Positions 18,715 through 28,135 of a DNA stretch of 56,843 nucleotides are shown here, piece by piece; the first letter of the stretch is position 1; each line of letters begins with the position of its first letter. The notes beneath the pieces were generated by a model. It saw only the letters and a list, made by a program, of their open reading frames with translations, had not been told where the DNA came from and ran no database searches. The position numbers and the translations under genes were made by a program. The DNA is from Lachnospiraceae bacterium (lineage in GTDB: Bacteria; Bacillota; Clostridia; Lachnospirales; Lachnospiraceae): NCBI GenBank assembly GCA_017524595.1, contig JAFXVI010000038.1:1-56843 (forward strand). The letters run 5' to 3'.

Positions 18715-20517
18715 TTATTCCGTAACATCCAGTGCCTTCTGATCGATCTTTATCCCCAGCTCCTCAAGCTGCTTATCATCGACCACATTGGGAGCCTCAC
18801 TCATAAGATCCGAAGCATCCTTTACCTTGGGAAATGCCATGACCTCACGTATGCTCTCAGCTCCCACCATAAGCATAACAAGCCGGTCAAGGCCATAGGC
18901 AAGCCCCGCATGAGGCGGTACTCCGTATTTAAAGGCATTGAGCAGGAAGCCAAATCTTGTATACGCATCCTCCTTTTCAAACCCAAGGATCTCAAACATC
19001 TTTTCCTGTATATCTGATTGATGTATCCTCACTGAACCACCGCCCAGTTCTGTTCCGTTAAGTACGATATCATAAGCCTTGGCTCTCACCCGTCCGGGAT
19101 CAGAATCCAGATACTGTATGTCTTCGTCCATGGGCATCGTAAACGGATGGTGCATGGCCTTGTAACGGTTCTCCTCTTCGCTCCACTCAAGCAGCGGGAA
19201 TTCAGTGATCCACAGGAAGTTAAATTCACCTTCCGGTATAAGACCATAGTTCTTTGCAATCTCAAGCCTTAATGCTCCGAGTACATTCCATACGATATCT
19301 TTCTTATCCGCAGCAAACAGAAGAAGATCCCCGGGCTCACCGTTCATGGCAGAAACAAGGTTCTTTAGTTCATCTTCCGTCATAAACTTTGCAAAGCTGG
19401 ACTTGTATGTACCGTCAGGAAGTACGCACAGATATGCAAGTCCCTTTGCTCCGCACCCCTTTGCGTGATCGACCAGAGCATCTATCTTCTTACGCGGCAT
19501 CTCTGCCTGGTCCTTTACATTGATGCCTCTGACGGTCCCGCCATTATCGAGTGCTCCTGAAAACACTCCGAATCCGCAGCCGCGTACAACATCAGAAACA
19601 TCCGTAAGCTCCATTCCAAAGCGCGTATCAGGCTTGTCTGAACCGAAACGATCCATAGCCTCCTGCCATGTCATCCTCTGAATCGGAAGCTTAACATCTA
19701 TATCAAGCACATCCTTGAACACCTTCGCTATGGCGCCTTCATTTACCGCGATCACATCATCCACGTCCACAAATGACATCTCAAGGTCTATCTGCGTAAA
19801 CTCGGGCTGTCTGTCAGCCCGAAGATCCTCGTCACGGAAACACTTGGCCACCTGGAAATACCTGTCATAACCCGAACACATAAGTAGCTGCTTAAATAAC
19901 TGCGGTGACTGCGGGAGAGCATAGAAGCTTCCCGGATGTATACGGCTGGGAACAAGATAATCCCTTGCTCCCTCAGGTGTACTCTTCTGTAGTATCGGGG
20001 TCTCTATCTCAAGAAATCCTTCATTCATAAAATAACTGCGGATCACATTTACGATGCGGCTCCTTAAGATGATATTCTTCTGTATATCAGGGCGGCGAAG
20101 ATCCAGATATCTGTATTTGAGCCTTAACTCCTCCTTGGTCTTGCTATCTGCTTCGATCGGGAACGGCGGAGTCTCTGCTTCCGACAGGATACGAAGCTCT
20201 GTTGCTCTTATTTCGATGGTTCCTGTCTTAAGAGCCTTATTGGCCTCGCCGGCTCGCTTCTCAACACGGCCGACAACCGCGATAACGAATTCGCTCCTTA
20301 ACTTATTGGCCTTATCGAATCCATCCGTTCCTATATCTTTATCTTCAAATATTATCTGAAGTATTCCCGAGCGATCTCTTAGGTCCGTAAATATGATCCC
20401 GCCTTTGTTCCTGCTCCTTTGAACCCAGCCCATAACTGTGACTGTCTGACCTATATCAGCCTCGCTTACTTCCGTACATCTGTGAGTCCTCTTAAGACCC
20501 AGCATTGCTTCTGCCAT
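18715..20517 (-). CDS. aspS: Aspartyl-tRNA synthetase
   Basis: 600 residues, typical of bacterial-type AspRS. An N-terminal OB-fold anticodon-binding domain (VMGWVQRSRNKGG), the class II motif 2 region FRDEDLRADRQPEF, the inserted GAD domain (about 285-415) and motif 3 near the end (GLAYGLDRLVMLM) are all present. It charges tRNA-Asp. It follows hisS by 13 bases, a pairing conserved in Firmicutes. ATG with a GGGAG site. Whether it also charges tRNA-Asn depends on residues and partner genes not judged here. Confidence 0.97.
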   Translation of the reverse strand: MAEAMLGLKRTHRCTEVSEADIGQTVTVMGWVQRSRNKGGIIFTDLRDRSGILQIIFEDKDIGTDGFDKANKLRSEFVIAVVGRVEKRAGEANKALKTGTIEIRATELRILSEAETPPFPIEADSKTKEELRLKYRYLDLRRPDIQKNIILRSRIVNVIRSYFMNEGFLEIETPILQKSTPEGARDYLVPSRIHPGSFYALPQSPQLFKQLLMCSGYDRYFQVAKCFRDEDLRADRQPEFTQIDLEMSFVDVDDVIAVNEGAIAKVFKDVLDIDVKLPIQRMTWQEAMDRFGSDKPDTRFGMELTDVSDVVRGCGFGVFSGALDNGGTVRGINVKDQAEMPRKKIDALVDHAKGCGAKGLAYLCVLPDGTYKSSFAKFMTEDELKNLVSAMNGEPGDLLLFAADKKDIVWNVLGALRLEIAKNYGLIPEGEFNFLWITEFPLLEWSEEENRYKAMHHPFTMPMDEDIQYLDSDPGRVRAKAYDIVLNGTELGGGSVRIHQSDIQEKMFEILGFEKEDAYTRFGFLLNAFKYGVPPHAGLAYGLDRLVMLMVGAESIREVMAFPKVKDASDLMSEAPNVVDDKQLEELGIKIDQKALDVTE

Positions 20518-20530
20518 TCTTCTTCTCCCT

Positions 20531-21799
20531 CTATTTTTTGAACTCGGTATTATAAAAATCCTTAATATCTTCTTCTTTATAGCCCTCTTTAATTAACTGT
20601 TCCTTCTGGAACTTCTTATTCTTATTCATCTGGGACACCAGTACTTTTATGCCCTGTTCCCTGAGTGTGGCAGCTTCTTTCATTATCTCGCAGATCCTCT
20701 CCTTAGATGCTCCTTTTTCAATAAGAAATACCTTACGGCTTACATCGTCCGGGATCTTGAAGTCCTTATCCAGAAGTATTGTTATTATCCTCTCGAATCC
20801 TATCGAAAATCCGCAAGCGCAGGTCTTCTGTCCCGTAAACTTACCTATCATATCATCGTAACGACCGCCACCGGCAACGGAACTTCCAAATTCATCCATG
20901 CTAATCTCAAATATCGTTCCCGTATAATATGACATACCTCGTACCAAAGTAGGATCAAATTCTATCTTAAAACTTGCGCTCTTTGTTGCTTCAACGCTTG
21001 CCATGATAGTCTCTAAGCTGTTCGCGGTATCATCGGGAAGTATGTCCTTAAGCGTTTCCTTTAGACTCCTTACTCCCTCAATATCCCTGCCGGTATTCTT
21101 AAACAGGTCAAGATATTTACAGACCTTTTCCTCAGGAAGTCCTGATGACACAAGAGATTCATGAACCCCCGATTCACCTATCTTATCCATTTTGTCAAGT
21201 ATGATGAATATGCCGTCAAGCTCATTATCCGGAAAGCCTGCATACTCAGCCATCGCCTTGAGTATCCGCCTGTCATTTATCCTTACAGTGAAATCCTTAA
21301 AATCTAGCCTGCCCAGAAGAGTAGTTGTAGCAAGTATGAGCTCTATCTCAGCAAGATAACTTGGATCGCCGAGTATATCAATATCGCACTGCACAAACTG
21401 GCGGAAACGTCCCTTCTGCGGATGTTCCGCGCGCCATACGCTGCCTATCTGGAGCGCCTTGAACGGACTCGGAAGTTCATTTGCATGATTTGCATAATAC
21501 CTTGACAGTGGAACGGTAAGGTCGTAACGCAACCCTGAATCCGTAAGATCATTTTCATCACTCGCATTCTCAAGATCCAGCTTCTCACCGCGCTTCATGA
21601 TCTTAAATATTAGCTTCTCATTTTCTCCGCCCTGCCTGGAACACAGGTTTTCTATATGCTCAACGCACGGTGTTTCAATATGCTGAAAACCGAAACCGCC
21701 ATAGGTTTCCTTTACAAGTTCTGTGACATAGTCACGTATCTGCATTTCCTTTGGCAGAATATCCTTCATGCCCGTAACGGGCTTCTTCACCATTGACAT
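20531..21799 (-). CDS. hisS: Histidyl-tRNA synthetase
   Basis: 422 residues. Class II core with GTGMKDILP-like start (KPVTGMKDILP), motif 2 region (GSVWRAEHPQKGRFRQF), the HisRS signature around RGMSYYTGTIFEI, and the C-terminal anticodon-binding domain. It charges tRNA-His. The ATG at 21797-21799 has GAGGTG five bases upstream; an internal ATG two codons on is less well placed. A 69-base gap separates it from hemZ and holds a small hairpin, too short for a T-box. Confidence 0.97.
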   Translation of the reverse strand: MSMVKKPVTGMKDILPKEMQIRDYVTELVKETYGGFGFQHIETPCVEHIENLCSRQGGENEKLIFKIMKRGEKLDLENASDENDLTDSGLRYDLTVPLSRYYANHANELPSPFKALQIGSVWRAEHPQKGRFRQFVQCDIDILGDPSYLAEIELILATTTLLGRLDFKDFTVRINDRRILKAMAEYAGFPDNELDGIFIILDKMDKIGESGVHESLVSSGLPEEKVCKYLDLFKNTGRDIEGVRSLKETLKDILPDDTANSLETIMASVEATKSASFKIEFDPTLVRGMSYYTGTIFEISMDEFGSSVAGGGRYDDMIGKFTGQKTCACGFSIGFERIITILLDKDFKIPDDVSRKVFLIEKGASKERICEIMKEAATLREQGIKVLVSQMNKNKKFQKEQLIKEGYKEEDIKDFYNTEFKK

Positions 21800-21814
21800 A
21801 TTTGCACCTCATCC

Positions 21815-21829
21815 GTCACCACCGGTGAC
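21815..21829 (-). promoter_or_regulatory. Small hairpin in the hisS leader
   Basis: GTCACC and GGTGAC pair perfectly around a three-base loop, ending about 15 bases before the hisS ATG, and TGTTAACA (21831-21838) lies just upstream. No U-tract follows, so it is not a terminator. It could affect translation or mRNA stability; it may also be chance. Confidence 0.3.
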
Positions 21830-21868
21830 ATGTTAACACTTGTCATTTCAACAAAACATAATAACATA

Positions 21869-23341
21869 TTATGCTGTATATGAGAAGCAGGAAAACAGCT
21901 TCCGTTTCCTTTCAAGCATTTCATCAAGCCTGTTCATATACAGATCCACATCTTTTACGTTATCACAACGCTCAATAAGACCGTCCTCATAGACACGTTT
22001 GCTTACCGTTCCCGCGCCGCAGGCGATGATCGACTGCACTTCTTCCATAATAAGGATATTGTAGATACCATGAAACCCTTCCCTTGCATAACCGACATTT
22101 TCAAAATTGCCGGCCATGTTCTTCTGACGGTACAGGTAATAGGGGGACATTCCCATCATACGTGCACCTCTGTCAGCTTCTGCCATCATTTCCGGCGTGT
22201 TAATGCTTTTTATATCTTCATGCTCTTTCAGATATTCCGCCATCTTTGCCGCACGCTTTATTGCCATGGAATGTACTGTAAGGCTTGCCGGCTCCAGCTT
22301 TCTTATCTCCTCCATCGTATGTTTGACATGTTCTATGTCCTCTCCCGGCAGTCCAAGTATAATATCTGTATTTATATTCGCAAAACCACAGTTTTTCGCA
22401 ATCTTGAATGCCTCTTTTACATCATCTATGGTGTGGCGTCTTCCTATAAGCTTAAGCGTACCCCCGTTCATGGTCTGTGGATTTATGGATATCCTGCTAA
22501 CTCCCAGCTCTTTAAGGGTCATAAGTTTTTCTTCGGTTATTGAATCCGGACGGCCCGCTTCCACTGTAAATTCAAGCACCTTGTCAAAATCAAACGATCC
22601 TTTAAGATATCCCAGCAGATCCTTAAACTGTTCACCACTTAATGTTGTCGGGGTTCCTCCACCTATATATACCGAATCAGGTGCCCTTCCCCTGACCAGT
22701 TCATGAACAAGGTCAAGTTCCTTCTTAACACAGGAAATATAATCATCAACTCTGTCCTTCCATTTTGCGATCGGATATGAAGTAAACGAACAGTAAAGAC
22801 AAGTCGTCGGACAAAAAGGTATTCCTATGTACAGGCTGTATCCGTCATAACGGTCTATCCTTTTTAATATCTCCTTTTCTTTATGAGCTATCTGAAGACT
22901 GAGTGAAATCTTTTCATCCGATATAAGATAATTATATCCAAGATACTTACTTATATGCTCATCATCCCAGCCTTTGTCAAGCATGAGCATCGGAAGCTTT
23001 ACCGGCCTTATTCCTGTAAGTATCCCCCAGGGCAGCATGCACCCGCTCTTTTTACTTACGCACTTGTAAACACAGCGTTTCAGGGCATTCTTTATATCTG
23101 CCTTTTGGGAGCCTGAAATATCCTCTTTTTCAACAGTTATATTCCCGTCTTCATTTAAAGCACAGCTTACATAAGAATCAAAAACCTTTACATCATAAAA
23201 CGAAGGAACCCTTACGGATTCCTCCATGGTTTCACCGTCCTGCAAAATACTTATGCTTATCTCTTCTTCAGGATAGAATGACTTGAGCAGCGCATAAATA
23301 TCATACTCAAGATTATCCTTATTCACCTTGACAAATATCAT
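21869..23341 (-). CDS. hemZ: HemZ-type radical SAM coproporphyrinogen dehydrogenase
   Basis: 490 residues. The radical SAM cluster motif CxxxCxxC is in IPFCPTTCLYCSF, followed by YIGGGTPTTL; the ~170-residue N-terminal extension is what distinguishes HemZ from HemN. The family is annotated as oxygen-independent coproporphyrinogen III oxidase, but many clostridial HemZ proteins occur in hosts without a haem pathway, so the substrate is uncertain. I place the start at the ATG 23339-23341, 16 bases after the MBL gene and behind GGGA; an earlier in-frame start at 23386 overlaps that gene. Confidence 0.88.
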   Translation of the reverse strand: MIFVKVNKDNLEYDIYALLKSFYPEEEISISILQDGETMEESVRVPSFYDVKVFDSYVSCALNEDGNITVEKEDISGSQKADIKNALKRCVYKCVSKKSGCMLPWGILTGIRPVKLPMLMLDKGWDDEHISKYLGYNYLISDEKISLSLQIAHKEKEILKRIDRYDGYSLYIGIPFCPTTCLYCSFTSYPIAKWKDRVDDYISCVKKELDLVHELVRGRAPDSVYIGGGTPTTLSGEQFKDLLGYLKGSFDFDKVLEFTVEAGRPDSITEEKLMTLKELGVSRISINPQTMNGGTLKLIGRRHTIDDVKEAFKIAKNCGFANINTDIILGLPGEDIEHVKHTMEEIRKLEPASLTVHSMAIKRAAKMAEYLKEHEDIKSINTPEMMAEADRGARMMGMSPYYLYRQKNMAGNFENVGYAREGFHGIYNILIMEEVQSIIACGAGTVSKRVYEDGLIERCDNVKDVDLYMNRLDEMLERKRKLFSCFSYTA

Positions 23342-23357
23342 ATGTACGATCCCAAAA

Positions 23358-23987
23358 TCACACGAACGGGTTGTTCTCCCGCTCAAATCCTATGGTCGTC
23401 TGATCTCCGTGCCCGGGATATACCTTAACGTCGTCAGGCAGGCACATAAGCCTTTCCCTAAGCGAACGTATAAGTGTAGCCTCGCTCCCTGTCGGTAGAT
23501 CGGAACGTCCGATCGAGCAGCAAAACAGCGTATCACCGCTTATAAGCAACCCTTCATCCTCAAAATAATAACAGCAGCTCCCTTTGGTATGTCCGGGAGT
23601 GGCTATCACTCTGAATCTGATCCCTTCAACATCAAGCTCCTCGCCATCCTTTAAATACCTGTTACACTTCACGGTATACAGCCTGCCTATCTGATCGGTG
23701 CAGTTATTATGAGTATCCTCACATACCTCCTGCTCTTCCTCGTAAGCATATATCTTTACCGATGCAGCCTGTCTTAACTCATTTGCCCCCATGATGTGAT
23801 CAAAATGCCCGTGCGTGAGGCATATGCCTGCAACTTCTATATCCTTGCTCTTAAGAGCGTTATAAATACCTGCGCCATCGCAGGGAACATCGAAAACAAC
23901 TGCCTTACGCGTATCATCATCATATACAAAATAACAGTTCGTCTGAACAGAACCCATACACATTCTGCCTATCTTAAGTTGTCCCAT
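23358..23987 (-). CDS. Metallo-beta-lactamase fold hydrolase (glyoxalase II-like)
   Basis: 209 residues. The metal motif is THGHFDHIMG, with further ligands in ATPGHTKGS, SGDTLF and PGHGDQT, i.e. a complete binuclear MBL site. It resembles the small YcbL/YqgX subgroup often annotated as hydroxyacylglutathione hydrolase; the thioester substrate is unknown. Its ATG overlaps the rel TGA by one base (TGATG), so it is coupled to rel translation. The rel-MBL-hemZ-hisS-aspS order is a familiar clostridial arrangement. Confidence 0.9.
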   Translation of the reverse strand: MGQLKIGRMCMGSVQTNCYFVYDDDTRKAVVFDVPCDGAGIYNALKSKDIEVAGICLTHGHFDHIMGANELRQAASVKIYAYEEEQEVCEDTHNNCTDQIGRLYTVKCNRYLKDGEELDVEGIRFRVIATPGHTKGSCCYYFEDEGLLISGDTLFCCSIGRSDLPTGSEATLIRSLRERLMCLPDDVKVYPGHGDQTTIGFERENNPFV

Positions 23988-26284
23988 CAGCCTGTTGTCC
24001 TTTCTATATCTATCACGTCATCTATCGCCTGCAGCTTATCAATAACTCTGTTAAGCTCATCTTTATTCGAAACCTCAAAAGAGATCGAAGTAGTTGCAGT
24101 TCCCTGCTTGCTGGTACGAACGTTCATTTTAAGTATTCCGACATTCTTCTCGGAAAGAACCTTTGTTATCTCGGCAAGCAGACCGTTTCTGTTAACGGAA
24201 TAAATATTTATCTCCGCAAGATATCTCTCGGATACCTTCTCGGGATTATGCTGCCATTCGGCTTCAATGAGCCTGGCCCTTTCCATCTCCGGCATGTTCA
24301 GGATATTCACACAATCGGTCCTGTGAATGGAAACGCCCCTTCCGCGTGTAACAAAACCAACTATCTCATCACCCGGGATCGGAGAACAGCACTTGGAGAA
24401 TCTCACTGCAACATCATCTATACCCTTCACTACTATACCGCTCTTGCTCTTTATCTGGATCTTACGTTCGCGGGCCTGATCATTTACGTTCTTAACCACC
24501 TCGTCATCCGATAGTATCTTCGGATGATCCTTGTTATAAAGTTCGAACATTTTGTTGACGATCTGGCCTTCCTTAAGACCACCGTGCCCTACCGCAGCGC
24601 GAACTGCATCCCAGTCCTTGAAGCCGTATTTATCCATTATCGCGCGCTGATATTCCGGTTTGTTTATACAGGCCGGATCGATGTTGTGAGTCTTGCAGTA
24701 CTCAGCCATCATCTCCCTGCCCTTTGAAATGTTCTCTTCTTTGAGCTGATTCTTAAACCACTGGTTTATCTTGTTCTTAGCCTGCGTACTCTTCACAATA
24801 TTGAGCCAGTCGCGGCTTGGGCCCTTGGAATTCTGTGAAGTGATTATCTCTATGCGGTCGCCGTTATTAAGCACATAGTCAATCGTTACGAGCTTGCCGT
24901 TTACACGCGCTCCTATCATCTTATTGCCAACCGCTCCATGTATGCTGTAGGCAAAATCGATCGTATTGGAACCGGCCGGAAGCGTCTTTACATCACCTGC
25001 AGGAGTGAAGCAGTATACCATGTCGCCGAAGAGATCAAGATCGCTTTTTAAGGTATTTAAAAATTCCTTGTTATCGGCCATATCCTTCTGCCATTCAAGG
25101 ATCTGCCTTAACCAGCTGAGCTTCTCCGCTTCCTGCTCCTCCACCTTTTTACCGCTTGAATTCTCCTTATATTTCCAATGTGCTGCGATACCGTATTCGG
25201 CGGTACGGTGCATCTCGTAAGTCCTTATCTGGATCTCGAACGGCTGGCCCGTATGACTTATAAGCGTTGTATGTAATGACTGATACATATTAGCCTTGGG
25301 CATAGCGATATAGTCCTTGAACCTTCCGGGTATCGGCTTGTACATCTCATGGATTATACCGAGTGCGGCATAACAGTCTTTTACAGTATCAACCATGATA
25401 CGTACCGCAAACAGATCATATATCTGGTCTATCGTCTTATCCTGATTGAGCATCTTCTTGTATATGCTGTAAAAATGCTTGACCCTGCCGTCGATCTCAG
25501 CCTTGATCCCCGCATTTGCAATATGCTGTCTTACTTCTTCAACTATTATCTGTACATATTTCTCTCTTTCGGATTTCCTTATGGCTATCTTGTCAACGAG
25601 ATCATAATATACATCCGGTTCAAGATACTTAAGCGACAGGTCGTCAAGCTCAACCTTCAATTTGGAAATACCAAGCCTCATCGCCAACGGAGCATATATA
25701 TCCATTGTCTCCCTTGCTATCTCCTTCTGCTTTTCAGGACTCATATGCTTAAGCGTTCGCATATTATGAAGACGGTCGGCGAGCTTCACCATTATGACCC
25801 TTATATCCTTGGCCATTGCAAGGAACATCTTCCTTAAGTTATCTGCCTGAAATTCCAGCTTATCTTCATTGTATTGCAGTTTTTCAAGCTTTGTTACACC
25901 GTCAACGATGATCGCGACATCCGAACCGAATTCCTTCTCAAGATCCTCTATCGTAAGTTCGGTATCCTCAACAACATCATGAAGCAGTCCTGCCGCTATT
26001 GATTCCTTGTCAAGTTGTAGTTCCGCAAGTATCAGTGCCACACACAAAGGATGAATAATATAAGGCTCACCGGACCTTCGAAGCTGATCCTTATGAGCCT
26101 CACTTGCCACATTATATGCCTTTTCGATCAGGGAAATATCATCGCTCGGATGGTATTTTTTGACGCATGCTATCAGATCCTGATACAGTTCTTCAGGACT
26201 CAAGTATTCCTTCATCGGCTCTATCCGGCCGTCATCAAGGATAAGCTCAGTTGTTGTGCTTAAAGCATCGTCGATTTCCTTCAT
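23987..26284 (-). CDS. relA: Bifunctional (p)ppGpp synthetase/hydrolase (Rel)
   Basis: 765 residues. Domains in order: HD hydrolase (HDVVEDT at about 102-108), the synthetase with YQSLHTTL, TGS (about 395-460), a zinc-finger/helical region with CCSPIPGDEIVGF, and a C-terminal ACT domain. It makes and degrades the stringent-response alarmone at the ribosome. The intact HD motif means hydrolase activity is expected. The start is the ATG at 26282-26284, six bases after AGAGG; a TTG two codons earlier overlaps that site. Promoter at 26328-26356. Confidence 0.97.
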   Translation of the reverse strand: MKEIDDALSTTTELILDDGRIEPMKEYLSPEELYQDLIACVKKYHPSDDISLIEKAYNVASEAHKDQLRRSGEPYIIHPLCVALILAELQLDKESIAAGLLHDVVEDTELTIEDLEKEFGSDVAIIVDGVTKLEKLQYNEDKLEFQADNLRKMFLAMAKDIRVIMVKLADRLHNMRTLKHMSPEKQKEIARETMDIYAPLAMRLGISKLKVELDDLSLKYLEPDVYYDLVDKIAIRKSEREKYVQIIVEEVRQHIANAGIKAEIDGRVKHFYSIYKKMLNQDKTIDQIYDLFAVRIMVDTVKDCYAALGIIHEMYKPIPGRFKDYIAMPKANMYQSLHTTLISHTGQPFEIQIRTYEMHRTAEYGIAAHWKYKENSSGKKVEEQEAEKLSWLRQILEWQKDMADNKEFLNTLKSDLDLFGDMVYCFTPAGDVKTLPAGSNTIDFAYSIHGAVGNKMIGARVNGKLVTIDYVLNNGDRIEIITSQNSKGPSRDWLNIVKSTQAKNKINQWFKNQLKEENISKGREMMAEYCKTHNIDPACINKPEYQRAIMDKYGFKDWDAVRAAVGHGGLKEGQIVNKMFELYNKDHPKILSDDEVVKNVNDQARERKIQIKSKSGIVVKGIDDVAVRFSKCCSPIPGDEIVGFVTRGRGVSIHRTDCVNILNMPEMERARLIEAEWQHNPEKVSERYLAEINIYSVNRNGLLAEITKVLSEKNVGILKMNVRTSKQGTATTSISFEVSNKDELNRVIDKLQAIDDVIDIERTTG

Positions 26285-26327
26285 GATCAACCTCTATCTA
26301 ATAAAGACAGACAAAAAATAATAATAT

Positions 26328-26356
26328 ATTTTATACCACAGGCCCCGATTATTCAA
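26328..26356 (-). promoter_or_regulatory. Promoter of the rel operon
   Basis: TTGAAT (26351-26356) and TAAAAT (26328-26333) on the minus strand with a 17-base spacer, in the 213-base divergent gap between rel and the ABC-F gene. Confidence 0.6.
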
Positions 26357-26444
26357 GAAATTTCAACAAATTATGAAGTTTTATTTCCTATTTTCATTAA
26401 TTTATGTTAGAATCATTAAGCTGTTTATCGTATAAATTATACTT

Positions 26445-26471
26445 ATGTTGTCCCGGGAACATCCGGGATAA
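26445..26471 (+). other. Possible leader peptide (8 codons) coinciding with a hairpin
   Basis: An ATG-TAA frame encoding MLSREHPG lies 27 bases before the ABC-F start codon. The same bases form an 11-bp stem (26446-26456 with 26463-26473, one G-U pair) with a 6-base loop. No good ribosome-binding site precedes the ATG and no U-tract follows the stem. Leader peptides regulate several ABC-F antibiotic-resistance genes; here this is only a suggestion. Confidence 0.3.
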
Positions 26472-26497
26472 CATGTTAAGTACAAAGGAGAATCACC

Positions 26498-28135
26498 ATG
26501 ATAAGTGCAAATAACGTGACCCTGCGCCTTGGCAAAAAAGCCCTGTTCGAAGATGTCAACATCAAGTTTACCGAAGGGAACTGCTATGGCCTTATAGGAG
26601 CAAACGGAGCCGGCAAATCAACCTTCCTTAAGATCCTTTCAGGAGAACTGGAAACTACAAAGGGAGATATTGCAATAACCCCCGGCCAGCGTCTGTCAGT
26701 CCTTGAACAGGATCATTTCAAATATGATGATTACACGGTCATGGACACTGTAATACTCGGCAATAAGCGTCTTTACGAGATAATGAAGGAAAAGGATGCC
26801 ATTTACGCCAAGGAGGATTTCTCGGACGAAGACGGTATCCGCGCCAGCGAGCTGGAGGCCGAATTCGCAGAAATGGACGGATGGGAAGCAGAATCAAATG
26901 CAGCCATGCTCCTTAACGGACTTGGGATAGAAACGGAATTCCACTATTGCATGATGAAGGATCTTAACGGACCACAGAAAGTCAAGGTACTGCTTGCCAA
27001 GGCTCTGTTCGGAAATCCCGACATCCTTCTGCTTGACGAGCCTACGAACCACCTTGATATGGACGCAATAGCATGGCTTGAAGAATTCCTGATAAACTTT
27101 GACAACACAGTAATAGTCGTAAGCCATGACAGATATTTCCTGAACAAGGTCTGCACTTACACGGCAGACATAGATTACGGCAAGATCCAGCTCTACGCCG
27201 GCAACTATGATTTCTGGTATGAATCCAGCCAGCTTCTTATCAAACAGATGAAGGAAGCCAATAAGAAGAAAGAAGAAAAGATCAAAGAATTACAGGAATT
27301 TATCTCCCGCTTCTCTGCCAACGCTTCCAAGAGCAAGCAGGCCACTTCCCGTAAGCGAGCACTTGAAAAGATCGAGCTTGAAGAGATCAAACCATCAAGC
27401 CGCAAATATCCTTATATTGATTTTCGTCCCGACAGGGAGATAGGAAACGAAGTCCTTACTGTTGAAGGAATATCCAAGACGATAGACGGTGTCAAGATAC
27501 TAGATAATATTTCATTTATCCTTGGGCATGATGACAAGGTGGCTTTTGTCGGCGGCAACGAACTTGCCAAGACCACACTGTTTAAGATACTGATGGGAGA
27601 ACTTGAACCCGATGAAGGAAGCTTCAAATGGGGCGTAACGACAACACAGGCGTATTTCCCCAAGGATTCAACCGATGAGTTCAATAACGACCTTACGATC
27701 ACTGACTGGCTCATGGGCTACTCTCCGGTCAAGGACGTAACCTATGTGCGTGGTTTTCTGGGAAGGATGCTCTTCCCGGGCGAAGACGGAGTCAAGAAGG
27801 TCAGGGTATTATCAGGAGGCGAAAAGGTACGCTGTCTCTTAAGTAAGATGATGATATCAGGTTCTAATATACTGATACTTGACGAACCCACCAACCATCT
27901 TGACATGGAGAGCATAACAGCACTTAACAACGGCCTTATTAAATTCCCCGGCGTTATCCTGTTTTCTTCTCATGACCACCAGTTTGTCCAGACTACTGCC
28001 AACCGAATAATGGAAATACTTCCCGATGGAACGATGATCGACAAGATCACGACCTATGATGAATATCTCGAGAGCGATGAGATGGCAAGAAAACGTTTTG
28101 TATATACAGCTGACAGGGAAGATGATGATAACTGA
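26498..28135 (+). CDS. ABC-F ribosome-associated ATPase, YbiT type
   Basis: 545 residues, two ABC domains joined by a linker (about 245-300, with RFSANASKSKQATSR), no membrane segments. It closely matches YbiT in overall plan; ABC-F proteins bind the ribosomal E site. NBD1 has a good Walker A (GANGAGKST, 34-42) and Walker B (ILLLDEPTNHLD) but its signature is degenerate (LNGPQKVKV). NBD2 has a good signature (LSGGEKVR) but a degenerate Walker A (GGNELAKTT, about 352). So one of the two composite ATP sites is canonical and the other is not. AAGGAG is seven bases before the ATG. Confidence 0.93.
   Translation: MISANNVTLRLGKKALFEDVNIKFTEGNCYGLIGANGAGKSTFLKILSGELETTKGDIAITPGQRLSVLEQDHFKYDDYTVMDTVILGNKRLYEIMKEKDAIYAKEDFSDEDGIRASELEAEFAEMDGWEAESNAAMLLNGLGIETEFHYCMMKDLNGPQKVKVLLAKALFGNPDILLLDEPTNHLDMDAIAWLEEFLINFDNTVIVVSHDRYFLNKVCTYTADIDYGKIQLYAGNYDFWYESSQLLIKQMKEANKKKEEKIKELQEFISRFSANASKSKQATSRKRALEKIELEEIKPSSRKYPYIDFRPDREIGNEVLTVEGISKTIDGVKILDNISFILGHDDKVAFVGGNELAKTTLFKILMGELEPDEGSFKWGVTTTQAYFPKDSTDEFNNDLTITDWLMGYSPVKDVTYVRGFLGRMLFPGEDGVKKVRVLSGGEKVRCLLSKMMISGSNILILDEPTNHLDMESITALNNGLIKFPGVILFSSHDHQFVQTTANRIMEILPDGTMIDKITTYDEYLESDEMARKRFVYTADREDDDN

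Noticed and set aside
21800-21868. Possible T-box or amino-acid riboswitch before hisS
   Set aside because: Only 69 bases long, with one 6-bp hairpin and no T-box sequence.
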